Source of the DNA: Conoideocrella luteorostrata
Taxonomy: Eukaryota > Ascomycota > Sordariomycetes > Hypocreales > Clavicipitaceae
Length of the DNA stretch: 64,000 bases
NCBI GenBank assembly: GCA_032433595.1
Contig: JASWJB010000175.1
Span: 1-64,000, forward strand
Direction of reading: 5' to 3'
The notes below the pieces were generated by a model. The model made no database searches and had not been told where the DNA came from. It saw only the letters and a program-made list of their open reading frames with translations. The stretch's first letter is position 1, and every line of letters starts with the position of its first letter. Positions 20,940 through 32,496 of this stretch are shown piece by piece. Position numbers and translations under genes: made by a program.

Positions 20940-22445
20940 CTACTGGAATCCTTCCCGCCAGACCAAAGGCAGAAATACACAGCTGGCCCTCCAGAGAATA
21001 AGAACAGCGTCAATTAGCGCTAGAGGAGCCTTCAATATACCAACAGGGCTTGAGCCCATGACAGCAAGAGCATTCAGCCATAGCGCAAGGAAAGCGACTG
21101 AGAAGAAATGATAGGCCAAGACAGCAGGACGTTGTATAATGCCGCCCAGAAGGCCACATGGTCCATCCGTCATGCCTCGCTGGAAGTACTCGAAGCAGCC
21201 GATTTGCAAGGCGCGCAACTGGCGGTCATTTGCCGCAAAGAGTGTATACAGTGCTTGAGCGAGGACATTGACGATGGAAGTTACGTTCTTGCGACGCCAG
21301 TAGAAGATGCTCACTGCCTCGTTGATAGCTTTTGAATCCTCGAGGTTCGGTACACGCGAAGGATCAATGAGCTGCGAGAGTAACAGGGCGTCGTTGAAAG
21401 CAACGGTCATACCGCCGCCGGTGAGAGGATGGCGCATGTTAAAAGCATCACCAAGGAGCAGCAAACCATTGGCGTCTTGCTTTGACGCAGGGAGCCAACT
21501 ATTTGGCATACTTTGCGGGATTTTGCCGTCTTCTAGGGCTTTCAAAGCAGCCGGTCTGACTGAGGCAGGCAGGGCAGGAATGGCCACGTTCTTGATATAG
21601 CCGCGTACACCACCAGCTGCAGGCGAGGCTTCCGGAATTCCGGTCGGCACGTCGAACAAAGCGCGAGTCTCGTGAGTACCGATTTGATACAAGAGTGTGG
21701 GGAACGTATTTCTGCCGATAATAACATGCCCAAAATGCTCTCGCGGTAACTCGGTATCGATGAGCTCCAGGGCGTAAAACTTACTCTTCACGACAGGCTT
21801 GCTCTTCAGGACTTGCTTTCTAAATTTGGAGTCATAGCCATCGGCAATAATGGTCAAATGACCAAAGAAGTAATCGGGTCTCTTCTCGCCGGTATTTTTG
21901 TCTGTTGTTCGCGTTTCTACGCCGAGAATCTGATCTGTGAATTCACCTCGCATGGTTTTTACAACCTCGGTTTCCACGACGGTAATGTTCTCGTGCTCTA
22001 GACATGATCGCCTCAGTTGCATGATGAATTTGCCATGATGGAAAGATCTGCCTTCAGGTCGCTTCCCCTCCTTGCCTGATCCACTCCAAGCGTATATCAC
22101 ATCGCCATTGTCGTCGATGGTCGGATATGGAATCAGTGTTGGTGAAGAGTTGAAAATGACGTTGTAGCCCTTGCAGGGAATAGCATCAATATCATTGACG
22201 CAATGGCCCAGGCCTAATCGCTTCAGGGCGGCAATTCCACCTGGCTGTAACAGCTCTCCGACGATGCGATTCGGTTCCTTCATCCATCGCTCTAGCAAGA
22301 TGACGGAGCGGCCCTGGTTGGCAAGGGCGTAGGCAATTGCACACCCAAAGATGCCTGCGCCAACTACGACGACATCTGCTTCGTGGTGCTGCTCGCGTCG
22401 TCTGCGGATATCGTCGGCCGCCGGTGTCGTCGGATTTACAGTCAT
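20940..22445 (-). CDS. ERG1: Squalene epoxidase (squalene monooxygenase)
   Basis: Single-exon gene of 501 residues. The enzyme uses FAD, NADPH and O2 to convert squalene to 2,3-oxidosqualene in the ER or lipid droplets, an early committed step of ergosterol synthesis and the target of allylamine antifungals. The N-terminal Rossmann motif is VVVGAGIFGCAIAYAL (about residues 25-40), followed by VILLERWMKEPNRIVGELLQ. The second FAD motif is LLLLGDAFNMRHPLTGGGMT (about residues 345-365). The C-terminus has hydrophobic helices that fit membrane association (AVLAYHFFSVAFLALWLNAL). Length fits fungal Erg1. Many filamentous fungi carry more than one copy, so this may be one of several. Confidence 0.96.
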   Translation of the reverse strand: MTVNPTTPAADDIRRRREQHHEADVVVVGAGIFGCAIAYALANQGRSVILLERWMKEPNRIVGELLQPGGIAALKRLGLGHCVNDIDAIPCKGYNVIFNSSPTLIPYPTIDDNGDVIYAWSGSGKEGKRPEGRSFHHGKFIMQLRRSCLEHENITVVETEVVKTMRGEFTDQILGVETRTTDKNTGEKRPDYFFGHLTIIADGYDSKFRKQVLKSKPVVKSKFYALELIDTELPREHFGHVIIGRNTFPTLLYQIGTHETRALFDVPTGIPEASPAAGGVRGYIKNVAIPALPASVRPAALKALEDGKIPQSMPNSWLPASKQDANGLLLLGDAFNMRHPLTGGGMTVAFNDALLLSQLIDPSRVPNLEDSKAINEAVSIFYWRRKNVTSIVNVLAQALYTLFAANDRQLRALQIGCFEYFQRGMTDGPCGLLGGIIQRPAVLAYHFFSVAFLALWLNALAVMGSSPVGILKAPLALIDAVLILWRASCVFLPLVWREGFQ

Positions 22446-25051
22446 TGAGGCGTATTATAAAAGGTTGCGATATGTCCGTCTTTTTGCAGTATAAGGTCGT
22501 GAATATGCATGAGCGAAGCAGAGAAGCCTTAGCCAGAGGTCGAATGATGGTGTGGTAAGAAGGGGGAAGAAGTAAAGGAGAGCTAAAATAACGGACGATG
22601 TGGAGGGGTTTGACCACCGGGTGGCGTCGCAAAATCTCGCCAAATCTAAACTGCTTTCGTATTTGGCTCTTCAAGTGACAAGAGACAACCGTGCAAAGCA
22701 GGTCTTCAACCCGAGGCCAAAGATCGGCAAGGAGGACCAGCAGCAAAACAGCGCTAAGAAGACACTACGTTCGCCGTGAACGACGCGCAAGCAACTGTCC
22801 AATGCTTCGGGGAGAACTAGACGTATATATGGAGTACATACTCCGTTGTCCGTTGTCCGTAGTCGTTAGTTGTTTAGTTAGTAGTCCGTTACTCCGTAGT
22901 CGCTTTTACGATCGTGCCCTCGGCGCAGGCCTCGACATACTGGTGGTTCCATGCCAAATTTGACAAGCCCATGCTGGCATAAATATTGTACGATGCCGAC
23001 AGGGGTCCCCTCACCGCCCTCGCTTGTCCTTGCCAACGCTTTCTCAACGGTTTACACCTGCATTATTCCCCAAGTGCCACTTTCCAGCTACGGCCTTATG
23101 CAGCCCGTTCCTGCCCGTTCCTCCGGTCTGGTACCACAATGGAGGGCAACCCCTTTAGCGCCCAGCCAATTAGCGGAGGCCCTATTTTCTTTGCGAACCT
23201 TTTCTGACAATCGAACCACCAATGGTTTGGTAACTCAGAATTGCATGTGACACTGGAGCGTCCGATTGAAAACACCTACTAAGCTCCAATTCCGTCACCT
23301 GCGAAATGCTAAGTTTACTTTCACAGCAGACGTCTGTTCACGCCCTTTCCCCTATGACCGTGCCAGGACTTCCTATTTCGTCATCAGATGATGGCTGAAT
23401 ATTTCCCCAGTGACTCGGGGGGGTTCCGTGTCAGTCGCCCCGTCGACATGATCCCAACATCGTGCTCTAACTAGCAAAAGTGAGCCCATTCTAACAAAGT
23501 TTTCTCCGTTTCTTTTTCTTGACACCCCAACCGCCGTGATCATGCTTTATTGCTATGAGGTAATCAAAACGGAGGCCGTGGATATTTACTTTTTAGGCAA
23601 AACAAGATGGGGGGTTTTTTTTACTCATTATACGCTGCCGTCTGCGAGGGAGGCTAAACATATTCATAATGCACTCCACGGCCTCGTACTTGAATGGATG
23701 CATTAACGTGCCGATTCCATGTGTTTATCTATTGCGATTCTAGGCAGGTCTGGACGCACTGCTATACTATATTATGCGAGCCCAAGCATAATCCTGTTGA
23801 CCCATCTGCGCATACCAGCCGTCCAATCTGATTATTTCCAATCCAACGTTATCCCAAGCCAAATAAGCTCCAAGTCACAAGCCTCCCCAATCCTCCGAGT
23901 TTCAATATCGCAGCACGACAAATATCCTCCCACCTCCTGCAGCATCCTAATACACCTACTCAGTGTCATCCCTTCCATCGTCCTCATCAACCCGTCCTCG
24001 ACGTGGTCATTCAAACTTTTTCTAATTCTTTCTCCACTAATTCATCGCCATTTTTATCTGCTAGCATTAAGACGAAGCCCAGTGGCCCCTCGTTCTTTCT
24101 CAGTACAACACACTCTGCTGCGCGATTATATCATCATCATCGGACCTTTGAACTCCGACACGGGCCTTTTCAGTTTTAGCTTCCATCGTCAGCGCTGCAA
24201 CTCTGTGACCTCTTACACATAGGCATATATAGCTCTTAGTATCCAACCTGTAATAGCTTAGAACAAGGCAGCTATAATATCAGCGATGCTATCCTTCCAG
24301 AATTAATGCATTAGCTTGTTGTCGTCACAGGAGCCTGCAGTAGCTGCTCTCTTGACAAACACGCAAACACGCCTAAATGTAATGGCACCGCCCGTGTAGT
24401 ATCTACACTCCTTATGGTTTACCTTCAAGGCTGTAATCCAAGTCAGTCGGTTAAAAGAAACACTGAGGTACGCTCTTTACAGCTCAAATGTGATCGGCTC
24501 CGTCAATATATCATTCATTCATTCAGGTGCGAACGACTGAATTGAATTATTCGGTATCATCAGCCGCTCTTAGTCGCCATGGGAGTGAATTTCTGGCCTT
24601 GAGAAAAGTGTTGTATGACTTCCTCCGTCAATCCAATCCGGTGGAGAGGGCGGAATAATCTTCCCATGGGGATCAGCGTTTCTGGAGATCTGACACCGGT
24701 ATAGTAGAGATGCAGGGTCAGATCTTAGCTTGTTTTATCCTTGGTGCGGATGATAAGCGACGCTATATGCTACGAGCTGGAATGAGGAGACCATGTCGCT
24801 GGCACATACTAACTGTTAGGTAAATATATAGACAAAATAGGCATTGTAGCTAGCTTCAGTCACATCTTGCGGCCTCTTTTGAGAGGATTTGGTGCAGATT
24901 GCACTCCCCACTTTCTCCAATTGCACTCTTGCATCGGGTCATCGAGTGTTGTCTCCGTTGCGAGTCAAATCGGCGTAACATGGTGAACCCTACCAATATT
25001 TGCATTTTTAGATTCTATGTCGCCATCTATATACATATAGATTTTTAACAA
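22446..25051. other. Intergenic region
   Basis: About 2.6 kb upstream of ERG1 and downstream of the next minus-strand gene. One exact TACTCCGTA copy lies at 22890. A 167-codon plus-strand frame (23719-24222) in pyrimidine-rich DNA has no domain and is probably fortuitous, although the region could be a transcribed leader or non-coding RNA. Nothing else is supported. Confidence 0.5.
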
Positions 25052-27667
25052 CTAACCAGACCCAGAGGCTGCCTCGAGTACATCATAGCTGGGTTGATCC
25101 AAGATGGCTGGCACTCGTAGCTCCAGTGCCGCCTCGCCACCTGTATTCTTGGACAGATGAGTAGCTTTCGCAGGAGCCTTCGCCGATGGCGACATAGCCA
25201 GACGCACATAAGCTTCTGATACAGCACTTCGCTCCTCCTTTGTGGACCGACATTTCTTGACATGCAAGAGTGCGGCATCCAGCCTGTCGAGAGCTTGTCG
25301 ATGAGACTCACTGTTCCGAGTGTGAGCCACTGTCCTCATGGCAGTCGTCTTCATGGCCAATTTAATACTCTCCTTACAAGTTCGACTGCCGTGCCAGAAT
25401 TGATTTCCCGACGTGAACCCAGAAAGTACCAATTCTAAAGATCTATAACTTGCAGAGCCAGTGTGCGCGAACACCAAATTGGCAAAGTTGTATTCGTTAT
25501 ACAGAAGCTCGCCCTGACCGTTTTCCCTTGCTGCAATTTTGCACATATCTATTGCTGCTTGGTGATTGCCGCCGGCCGAAAGTGCCTGAGCTGCCTTATT
25601 GTAAGCGCTGTCGTGCACAATAACACCCATTTGCAAGGCATCGTTGATCAGACTGCTGGGATCGTCTCCTCTTTCAAGCCGGGCCATTAACAAAGGCGTG
25701 AGCGCCTCACTCACATTATGCCCTTTTTCATAGGCAGAAAGAATCAAGCCGCTTGCGCCCTGTATATCCGGGTTTGGACCCGTAAGATGCCTTTGAACGG
25801 CGGATCGTAGGCCATCGGCTGGAGGGTTCGCTGCACTGCCATGTATTGCTTCCGTGGGGTTGTTGGACTGGGACTTCGTAGGCTGGGAACCACACTGCAG
25901 TCTTACCTCAAGACGCTGAATAGTCTTGTCAGAGAAGCTCCAATACTTGCGACACCTGGCAAAAAATTTCTGGTTGAAGGCGGAATCCATCAACAGCCCA
26001 CTGTCGCCGCAAAATTGAAGCCAAGAGAAAACAGATTCTACTTGACGATGCCGCGCGTGGCTGTCCAACACGGCGTATATCCACCTGTGCCTGAGGTTGA
26101 GCTTGTAGTCTGCAACAGCCATTCGAAGGAATGCTTCGAGCTCATGGGCATCATGGCTTTGCGCAAAACAATCAGTCACTCTGGCTAGAAGATTCTGAAA
26201 TTCGACACAGTCGACTCTGCATCTTTTCGCGAGGCCTGTAATGTCGGAAAACACCTCCTCCCACCTTCCTTTGCTAGCCTTTCTTGCGATAAGGTGCTGT
26301 TGCAGTCGCATATCGGACATACAGCTTTGAGTATCTATATTTTGTAGTTTTTGAAGCTCTGAATGAGCGAAGCTGTCATCCCCATGCTCCAGAGCCAAAA
26401 GAGTCACCATCTTTCGAATCTCATATTCCGTGATCTGGGGAACTTCAACGTCGATGAACAACCCAGCATCCTGAAGCATCAAATACAGCTGCTTCGTTTC
26501 TCTAAAATTGCCTTGAGGCCTTGCGTGCCGAGATAGTAAGCGGCAGACCAGCCTTCCTCGCGCCCAGGAAAAAGATGTCGGGTGCTGAGAGAATAAGCTG
26601 ATGGATTCCCGCAAGACCTCGCGATGATTTCCAGTTCGTATGAGATTCATGAACGGCACCAAGAATTTTAGTGGATCTTTGCTCAGCGGGAGTATGGTGG
26701 TTAGAACGCTTGTCATATTTTCTGGACAGGAGAGGGAGACAACGTGGAGAAGTCGAATAGCCTGGGATCGAAGCGGTCTCGCGGCTTTCGGCAGAGGGGG
26801 ACCAAACGATGACACTTTTTGGACTATTGCAATTGCCAGACCAAGTCTCTCAGAGTTCGTATCCTTGTTGGTGTCAAAAGTTTCTATATCTCTAAGTAAC
26901 CGTTCCAAAGCCGGCACCGCATCGTCATAGAATGGTCGAGGAACTGGATTGCTTTCATCCTGCTTTCGCAGGTACAGGCGAGCGGAATCTATGGAGCTGA
27001 TGACTTCAATAGCGGTATTGTCGGAAACGACCTCGTACTCATCTGACTCTGGTGCTACAGGGGCAGATTCGTTTTTCGTAGTGTTGACATCGGCTGTCGA
27101 GCTGGGTTTGTTCGACAGAGTAATTCGCGAGAGGTTCGATTGTACCAAGCTTCGTGGTGCCTTCCAGTCCAGATCGAAGTGTTTGGTGGAATGTAGAGGC
27201 GTTATTTTTAAATTATCCAAACTGACCATGTCCAGCCCGTTACGAATAAAGTCGGCAGCGGTGGTTGATTTACCGGTCTCGTTGCGCCTGTCAGCTCGAC
27301 TGGTAGATTGTGTCCGCCCGCTATCATGATCGTGAGACTCTCTGGAATTCTCAGCCCCTATGAGATGGGCACGACCCCTGCGACGGGTAGACGTCCTGGG
27401 CCGGGGGAGAGAGGCCATAGACAAGACATCGTCATCAACCTCAGCAAACCTAGCTTCCCACGATGCGTGACTTTCTGCTAAAGCAATTGGCCCGCGGTTA
27501 TTCTGAACCATGTGCAGTTTTCGAGCATTGTCAATCGCAGCACGGGCGATTTGCAGTCGGCGTCGACGTTCCTCAGCTAGCAAAATTACAGAACAGGAGG
27601 TCGTCAAGATTACGCCTCGCAGTGCATTGAGCGCAGCTCTAGAGGGCACGGGGTTTTTGCTGGCCAT
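25052..27667 (-). CDS. Large fungal protein, probably mitochondrial, PPR-like helical repeats
   Basis: Single-exon frame of 871 residues. The N-terminus (residues 1-55) is basic and hydrophobic, with ALRGVILTTSCSVILLAEER then RRRRLQIARAAIDNARKLH, consistent with an organelle-targeting segment. From about residue 230 to the end the sequence is made of alternating amphipathic helices, with stretches such as DSAYNKAAQALSAGGNHQAA that resemble pentatricopeptide units. Fungal PPR proteins act in mitochondrial RNA processing or translation; that role is inferred. No catalytic domain is visible. Middle residues ~90-240 are low-complexity and poorly conserved in appearance. A ribosome-associated or other helical-repeat scaffold is the alternative. 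Confidence 0.7.
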   Translation of the reverse strand: MASKNPVPSRAALNALRGVILTTSCSVILLAEERRRRLQIARAAIDNARKLHMVQNNRGPIALAESHASWEARFAEVDDDVLSMASLPRPRTSTRRRGRAHLIGAENSRESHDHDSGRTQSTSRADRRNETGKSTTAADFIRNGLDMVSLDNLKITPLHSTKHFDLDWKAPRSLVQSNLSRITLSNKPSSTADVNTTKNESAPVAPESDEYEVVSDNTAIEVISSIDSARLYLRKQDESNPVPRPFYDDAVPALERLLRDIETFDTNKDTNSERLGLAIAIVQKVSSFGPPLPKAARPLRSQAIRLLHVVSLSCPENMTSVLTTILPLSKDPLKFLVPFMNLIRTGNHREVLRESISLFSQHPTSFSWARGRLVCRLLSRHARPQGNFRETKQLYLMLQDAGLFIDVEVPQITEYEIRKMVTLLALEHGDDSFAHSELQKLQNIDTQSCMSDMRLQQHLIARKASKGRWEEVFSDITGLAKRCRVDCVEFQNLLARVTDCFAQSHDAHELEAFLRMAVADYKLNLRHRWIYAVLDSHARHRQVESVFSWLQFCGDSGLLMDSAFNQKFFARCRKYWSFSDKTIQRLEVRLQCGSQPTKSQSNNPTEAIHGSAANPPADGLRSAVQRHLTGPNPDIQGASGLILSAYEKGHNVSEALTPLLMARLERGDDPSSLINDALQMGVIVHDSAYNKAAQALSAGGNHQAAIDMCKIAARENGQGELLYNEYNFANLVFAHTGSASYRSLELVLSGFTSGNQFWHGSRTCKESIKLAMKTTAMRTVAHTRNSESHRQALDRLDAALLHVKKCRSTKEERSAVSEAYVRLAMSPSAKAPAKATHLSKNTGGEAALELRVPAILDQPSYDVLEAASGSG

Positions 27668-28706
27668 TGCGAGAGCCCATTCTGGAAATTCTGTCGAAAC
27701 AGGTACAGGACTGGCGTCTAAAGTAAGTTTTTGATGCCGTGGTGATGTAATTCGTCGAGGTCGATGGTATCACTGAGACCTACGAAGGAAATGGAACGTC
27801 GGAACAAAAAGCCGTCTCACAGGCCAAGCGGCTACACTTCGGCAGCTTCGAATGCTCGGTAGCGGCTAATAGGTCCAACTAGCGTGGAGATCAGGCCCAT
27901 CAGCATTAACTAAGCCACGGACGGTTTCTGGTTTCTACGCCATCTGGGTTATTTCTGCTGTCTCTGGTATCAATAACTAGTATGAATGCATTCGGTGAAA
28001 TGGTATAGGGAATGGCAGGCTAAGTCACCCGGGTTGAAAGTGTCATTACGGCTAGCCTCGGCGATCCCCGTACAGCCCAGCTAGCGACTTCGAGGCGTTT
28101 TGGAGAGAAGCCGATTGCAGCACGCACCCAGGCTTAACTAAAAGATCTCGTGGAATTTACAAAGAATATCTGAGGGGCGACTTGCAGCACGCTGAAGATG
28201 GAATCTCAGCAGTAGATGATCGAAGAATTGTCGTGGCCGGTTTCAACGTCACACCTCGCCGTGTATGTTGTAGAGTCCGAGCACTGAGGTTGCAGGGCGT
28301 CAGCCTGCAGCCACAAAGTCAGACCTGAATCATCTGTCAGTACATACGTTCACATGCGCTCCTCATTAAGCGGTAAAGGGGGCGGATGGAATACAAAGCA
28401 AACGGTTCATGCAAGACCTCCGCCTCGCCAAAGAATCCAGACCAAAGATTGGTCGTTAGCAACGGCACTGTCAAAGGGTTCGGTTGCACTATTTTACCGC
28501 CCCAATGGCATAGAAGCAAAAACGATCAGATAAGAACTGTGGTAACCAAAGGTAGCGTGCGACTTTGCGACAGCCGAAAGCCACCAACGGCTAATGCACC
28601 ACTCCACGTCCCGCTACTCAAGCAAGAAAGCCCAGCCATATCATATCCATCAGCAGGTCACGATCCAAAACTGCCCCCGATTGCGTGGCACCTGAGGATT
28701 TGCGGA

Positions 28707-28740
28707 AGGATTAGCTGTAGGATTAGCTGTAGGATTAGCG
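28707..28740 (+). repeat. 12 bp tandem repeat (AGGATTAGCTGT), about 2.8 copies
   Basis: Two exact copies of AGGATTAGCTGT and most of a third. The period is a multiple of three, so the surrounding open frame stays intact. Confidence 0.9.
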
Positions 28741-28751
28741 TAGGCCAAAGG

Positions 28752-28778
28752 GGGTCATATGGGTCATATGGGTCATAT
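28752..28778 (+). repeat. 9 bp tandem repeat (GGGTCATAT), 3 exact copies
   Basis: Three exact head-to-tail copies starting 11 bp after the 12 bp array. The period is again a multiple of three. Confidence 0.92.
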
Positions 28779-29191
28779 CTCGGGTGAGCCAACTTCCGTA
28801 CTCTGGCAGCCACTAATAAGCTGCTTTGACTCTTACAAGCCTTTCACCTCCTCAACAACGCAGAACCCAGACCGCGATTGCAATGTTGCAATGCCGCCAT
28901 GTCTGCGCTAACACATATTTGTACCTGCCTCGCTGTATTTTCCTGTTCTTGCGGCCCAGAACACAGCCGAGCCGGCAAGAAGCAGCGGCAGGCTGCTTGC
29001 TGCAGATCTGGTTTTCTAGTTTTAGAGTTCACTTGACCCGTTAAAACATGCAAGCCGCCCGCAAATATCAAGTCCCTGTTGCTGAAACAAGTCGGTGCTC
29101 ATATTAGTTTTAACATCAACACCTCTTCTTACTCTGCCGAGCCTGCTAGAATCCTTATTTCCATTCACTTGCCTTTGTCGCACCTATTGCC

Positions 29192-30786
29192 ATGAATGTC
29201 GCGCTGCCTCAGGCGGATACGCCTGCATCGCCGCTGTCTCACTACCGACTTCTTTCACCCACAGCTTCGGTTCGAGTCAGTCCTTTATGCCTTGGCTCCA
29301 TGAATTTTGGAGATGCTTGGTGAGATAACATCCTGGAGACAATCGCTTCCGCGAATTAAAGGAAATGTGAAGTGAGAAAATGGGAGACAAGATATACTTA
29401 CGATTTGGAGCATGCAGGGCTGATTGGATGGGAGAATGTAATCAACAAAACGCCGAGAAGATCCTTGACTTCTTTTATGAGCAAGTAAGTTTGTGTTGTC
29501 ACTGTAAGAAGGCGGTGCATTTTCATAGCTATGCCGGTTACAAAATGTCACTAATGCCTTTGTGTTAGGGAGGTCCGTCATGTTGCGCCTGCGCCAACAA
29601 AGAAATTCGAACCATGAGTTACTGACCTAATTATGTTTTGGTAGGAAACTTCATTGACACCGCCAACAGCTATCAGTTTGAGCAAACGGAGGTGTGGATT
29701 GGACAGTGGATGAAGAAACGTGGCAACCGTGACCAAATGGGTAAGTTTATTTGCCTCGCTCACTCTCATCGTCAATGAGGGCGGTGAGACTTACAAGTTG
29801 ATCCGCGCCGCTCAGTTATTGCTACCAAATATACGACAAATTTCAAGGCCGGCCCCCACCAGCCTCGTATTATGGCCAATTTTGTTGGAAACGGCACCAA
29901 GAGTCTGCAAATATCCGTGAACGCCAGCTTGCAGAAGCTGCAGACAGACTATATTGATGTCTTGTATGTCCACTGGTGGGACTACAGTGCTTCGATTCCA
30001 GAGGTAATGCAATCGTTGAACCAACTCGTTGCGAGCGGCAAGGTGCTGTATTTGGGCATCAGCGACGCGCCAGCGTGGATTGCCAGGTACGTGTTGTTCC
30101 GCCCTTGTACCAGTAATTCCGCGCTCCATCACCAACATTCTTTTACAGCAAAGCGAACGAATATGCGCGTAATCATGGGCTTCGCCAGTTCTCTGTATAC
30201 CAGGGTCGGTGGTCCGCCGCCTGCCGGGACTTGGAGCGCGATATCATACCCATGTGCAAAGCTGAGGGAATGGCGATCACTCCATGGGGATCTCTAGGCG
30301 GTGGGAGTTTCAAGTCTGAACGAGCTCGAAGGTTAAACGATGGTCGCAAGGGAGAACCTAGTCATGCGGATATTAGCGTAAGTCGGGCATTGGAAGCCAT
30401 TGCAGGACGCAAAAACACAACTATCACTAGTATTGCCTTGGCATATGTCATGCATAAAACGCCTTACGTTTTCCCTGTTGTTGGGGGACGGAAAATTGAG
30501 CACCTCAGAGCCAATATCGAGGCACTGACAATTGGGCTCACGGACGAGGAAATCCAAGAGATTGAGAGCGCCGTGTCCTTTGATTTGGGGTTTCCTCACA
30601 ATTTCCTATGGGGTACCCAGCTTCCCAAGAATGCGCTACAAGACATCTGGCTGCTTTCAACAGCTGGAAACTTTGACCACGTGGATGACGTCAAGGTATG
30701 TGCTGGCCATGCCTCCTGGCTAAAGATGAGGACTTGCCGTACTGATGAGTTGATAGCCCATTAAACCAAAGGCAAACGGAGAATAG
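29192..30786 (+). CDS. Aldo/keto reductase, norsolorinic acid reductase / aryl-alcohol dehydrogenase type
   Basis: Seven exons, 29192-29319, 29418-29484, 29569-29572, 29645-29740, 29816-30086, 30149-30695 and 30757-30786, encode 380 residues. The protein is an NADPH-dependent AKR of the fungal aryl-alcohol dehydrogenase group. Landmarks are [12 protein letters not shown], the [12 protein letters not shown] block holding the catalytic Asp/Tyr, [24 protein letters not shown] (catalytic His), LGISDAPAW, and the C-terminal [14 protein letters not shown] cofactor segment. Exon 3 is a 4-nt microexon (GGAG) needed to rebuild the conserved Gly-Gly-Asn; both flanking introns have their own branch sites. 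Substrate is unknown; relatives occur in and out of polyketide clusters, and no synthase is nearby. Confidence 0.9.
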
Positions 30787-31242
30787 AATCCTTCGTTTAA
30801 CACGTATAGCTGGCGGTGGCGGTGGTTGCCGTATCGAACCGATAATTATGCCTATTGGGACCAAGGCACGCGATATCCGCGATATCAGCGATACCCTGGG
30901 CGCTAAAGTGACTTGCCCTTGGATGGTTACTGCTTTGTGGTATTAAGTAGCTGCAGATAGAAGGCAGAAAAAGACATTGCCCCCTTCCCTTGCGTTATGT
31001 TTTAACTCTGCATCTATGACATGGGCACATGTTTCCGCAGGAATCAGATGCGCGCGAAAACCTTTCAATTACATCTCAATGGGTTGGTTCATAGTACGGG
31101 TATCTACAAACTGGCTCTTGTACACCTGCAGCTCAATAATAACATCCAGTATTATTCCCTTCGCCTATCCGAACGCCAGAAAGTTTAGATCCTACCCCGC
31201 CACATCGGTCTAAGATGAATGAATACATGTAATCCATTCCCG
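30787..31242. other. Short convergent intergenic region
   Basis: Shared 3' region of the aldo/keto reductase gene and BUB3. No gene seen. Confidence 0.5.
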
Positions 31243-32496
31243 TTATTTCGGCCCTTTACCTTTTGCTTCATTCTCTCCCAGTTCCCTAATAAGTACCGAT
31301 GTAGCACCAGCCCCAGAATAATCTTCCTGGCCAGTCTCAAAACCAGGACATAATGCTATAGCGAGATATTTGCCGTCATTGGAGAAAGCCAGAGCGGCCA
31401 CACTGTTGGGAAATTTTTGATATTGTTTTAACCGTCTTTTTGCCTCAGCATCCCACAGAGCCACGGTGCTGTCTCCACCGCCTGATGCGAAAGTTCCATG
31501 GACTGGGTGGAAAGCCAGCGCGTTGACGGGATACACGACGTCACCGTCACCATCAGGTGCCGCTTGTCTGTGGCACTTGAACGCGTATTTGCGAGCCTGT
31601 GACTCTGCTGTATCCTCGAACCATTCCACAGCTACGCGACCCTCAATGCTGGATGTAGCATACCCGGCATCGTTAGGCATACATGCCACGGCGCGGGTAA
31701 GATACCGGAGCGATGATTCCCGTTGCTGCCAGGGTTTTAACTCAGCTCCGCCAGAGGCAAAGAGCTGTGCTATGGCGTTGATATCGTAGATGTGAATTAT
31801 GCGACCAGTCATGGCAACTACAACCTTAGTGGGGCTGGAGGAGAGGGCTTGAGGTTTAGCGGGAAGAGAGATTCGGATCGGTGCGCTGGTAGGGGAGGAG
31901 AGATTGTGGAGGCTGAGAGTGCAGTCCCACGAGGCGGAGATGAGGATGTCTGTTCTGAGTTAGCTGCACGTACTCGCTAGACTTCTCTGACATAAATTAT
32001 ATGAACGGCAGCTTACTGTGATCCTTGCTGTAAACAACGCGACGCACGGGGGCGGTATGTCGACTCAGAGCGACCTTGTCTCCAGTCTCTAGGTTCAGCC
32101 TGTGTTTAATAGTTAGGAACTTGCTACTGTCGTCTGGCGGAAGAAGTCAGTATTACCTGCTAACAGTCCAATCCAATCCGGCAGTAAAAGCTTCATCGTC
32201 GTTCGCCCCAAAGCATACATCCAAGACGGGAGCTCGGTGTTCATACGTATTTGTTAAGTTGCCCTCTGACACGCCATTCGCGATACTGTAGCTGTATACG
32301 TTCTTGTCCCATGATGAGACAAGGAGCTTGCTGGAATCGGTTGGCGCAAATGCGACGGCTGTTACTGCATCGCCGGGCGGAGGTGAGAGCTCAAATTGTG
32401 TAGCTGTTTTTTGTTTTGAAGTTAGACGCCTGGATTATTGCCAAATTGCATGTGCTACATAGCCAATTGGTCGGGGTTGGTCATACCTGGAGCCAT
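31243..32496 (-). CDS. BUB3: WD40 spindle-checkpoint protein Bub3
   Basis: Four exons on the minus strand, 32496-32487, 32403-32157, 32099-32017 and 31949-31243, encode 348 residues. Bub3 is a seven-bladed WD40 propeller that binds Bub1 and BubR1/Mad3 and recruits them to phosphorylated kinetochores. Bub3-type features are the N-terminal PPPGDAVTAVAFAP and LLVSSWDKNVYSY, LDVCFGANDDEAFTAGLDW, ILISASWDCTLSLHN, a VNALAFHPVHGTFASGGGD blade and a C-terminal VAALAFSNDGKYLAIA blade. Length fits the family (about 340-360). The first exon is only 10 nt (ATG plus seven bases), so the start codon is nearly isolated from the rest; all joins keep frame. RAE1 is the close relative, but the VEWFED and GRVAVEW segments favour Bub3. 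Confidence 0.9.

Larger units (their letters stand above)
27668..29191. other. Intergenic region with tandem repeats
   Basis: About 1.5 kb between divergent genes. It contains two adjacent short tandem arrays at 28707-28778 (listed separately). A 133-codon plus frame (28386-28787) runs through them; there is no recognisable domain. Confidence 0.5.

Noticed and set aside
23719..24222. 167-codon plus-strand frame in pyrimidine-rich DNA
   Set aside because: Composition explains the open frame; no domain or spliced continuation was seen. A transcribed leader or non-coding RNA cannot be excluded.
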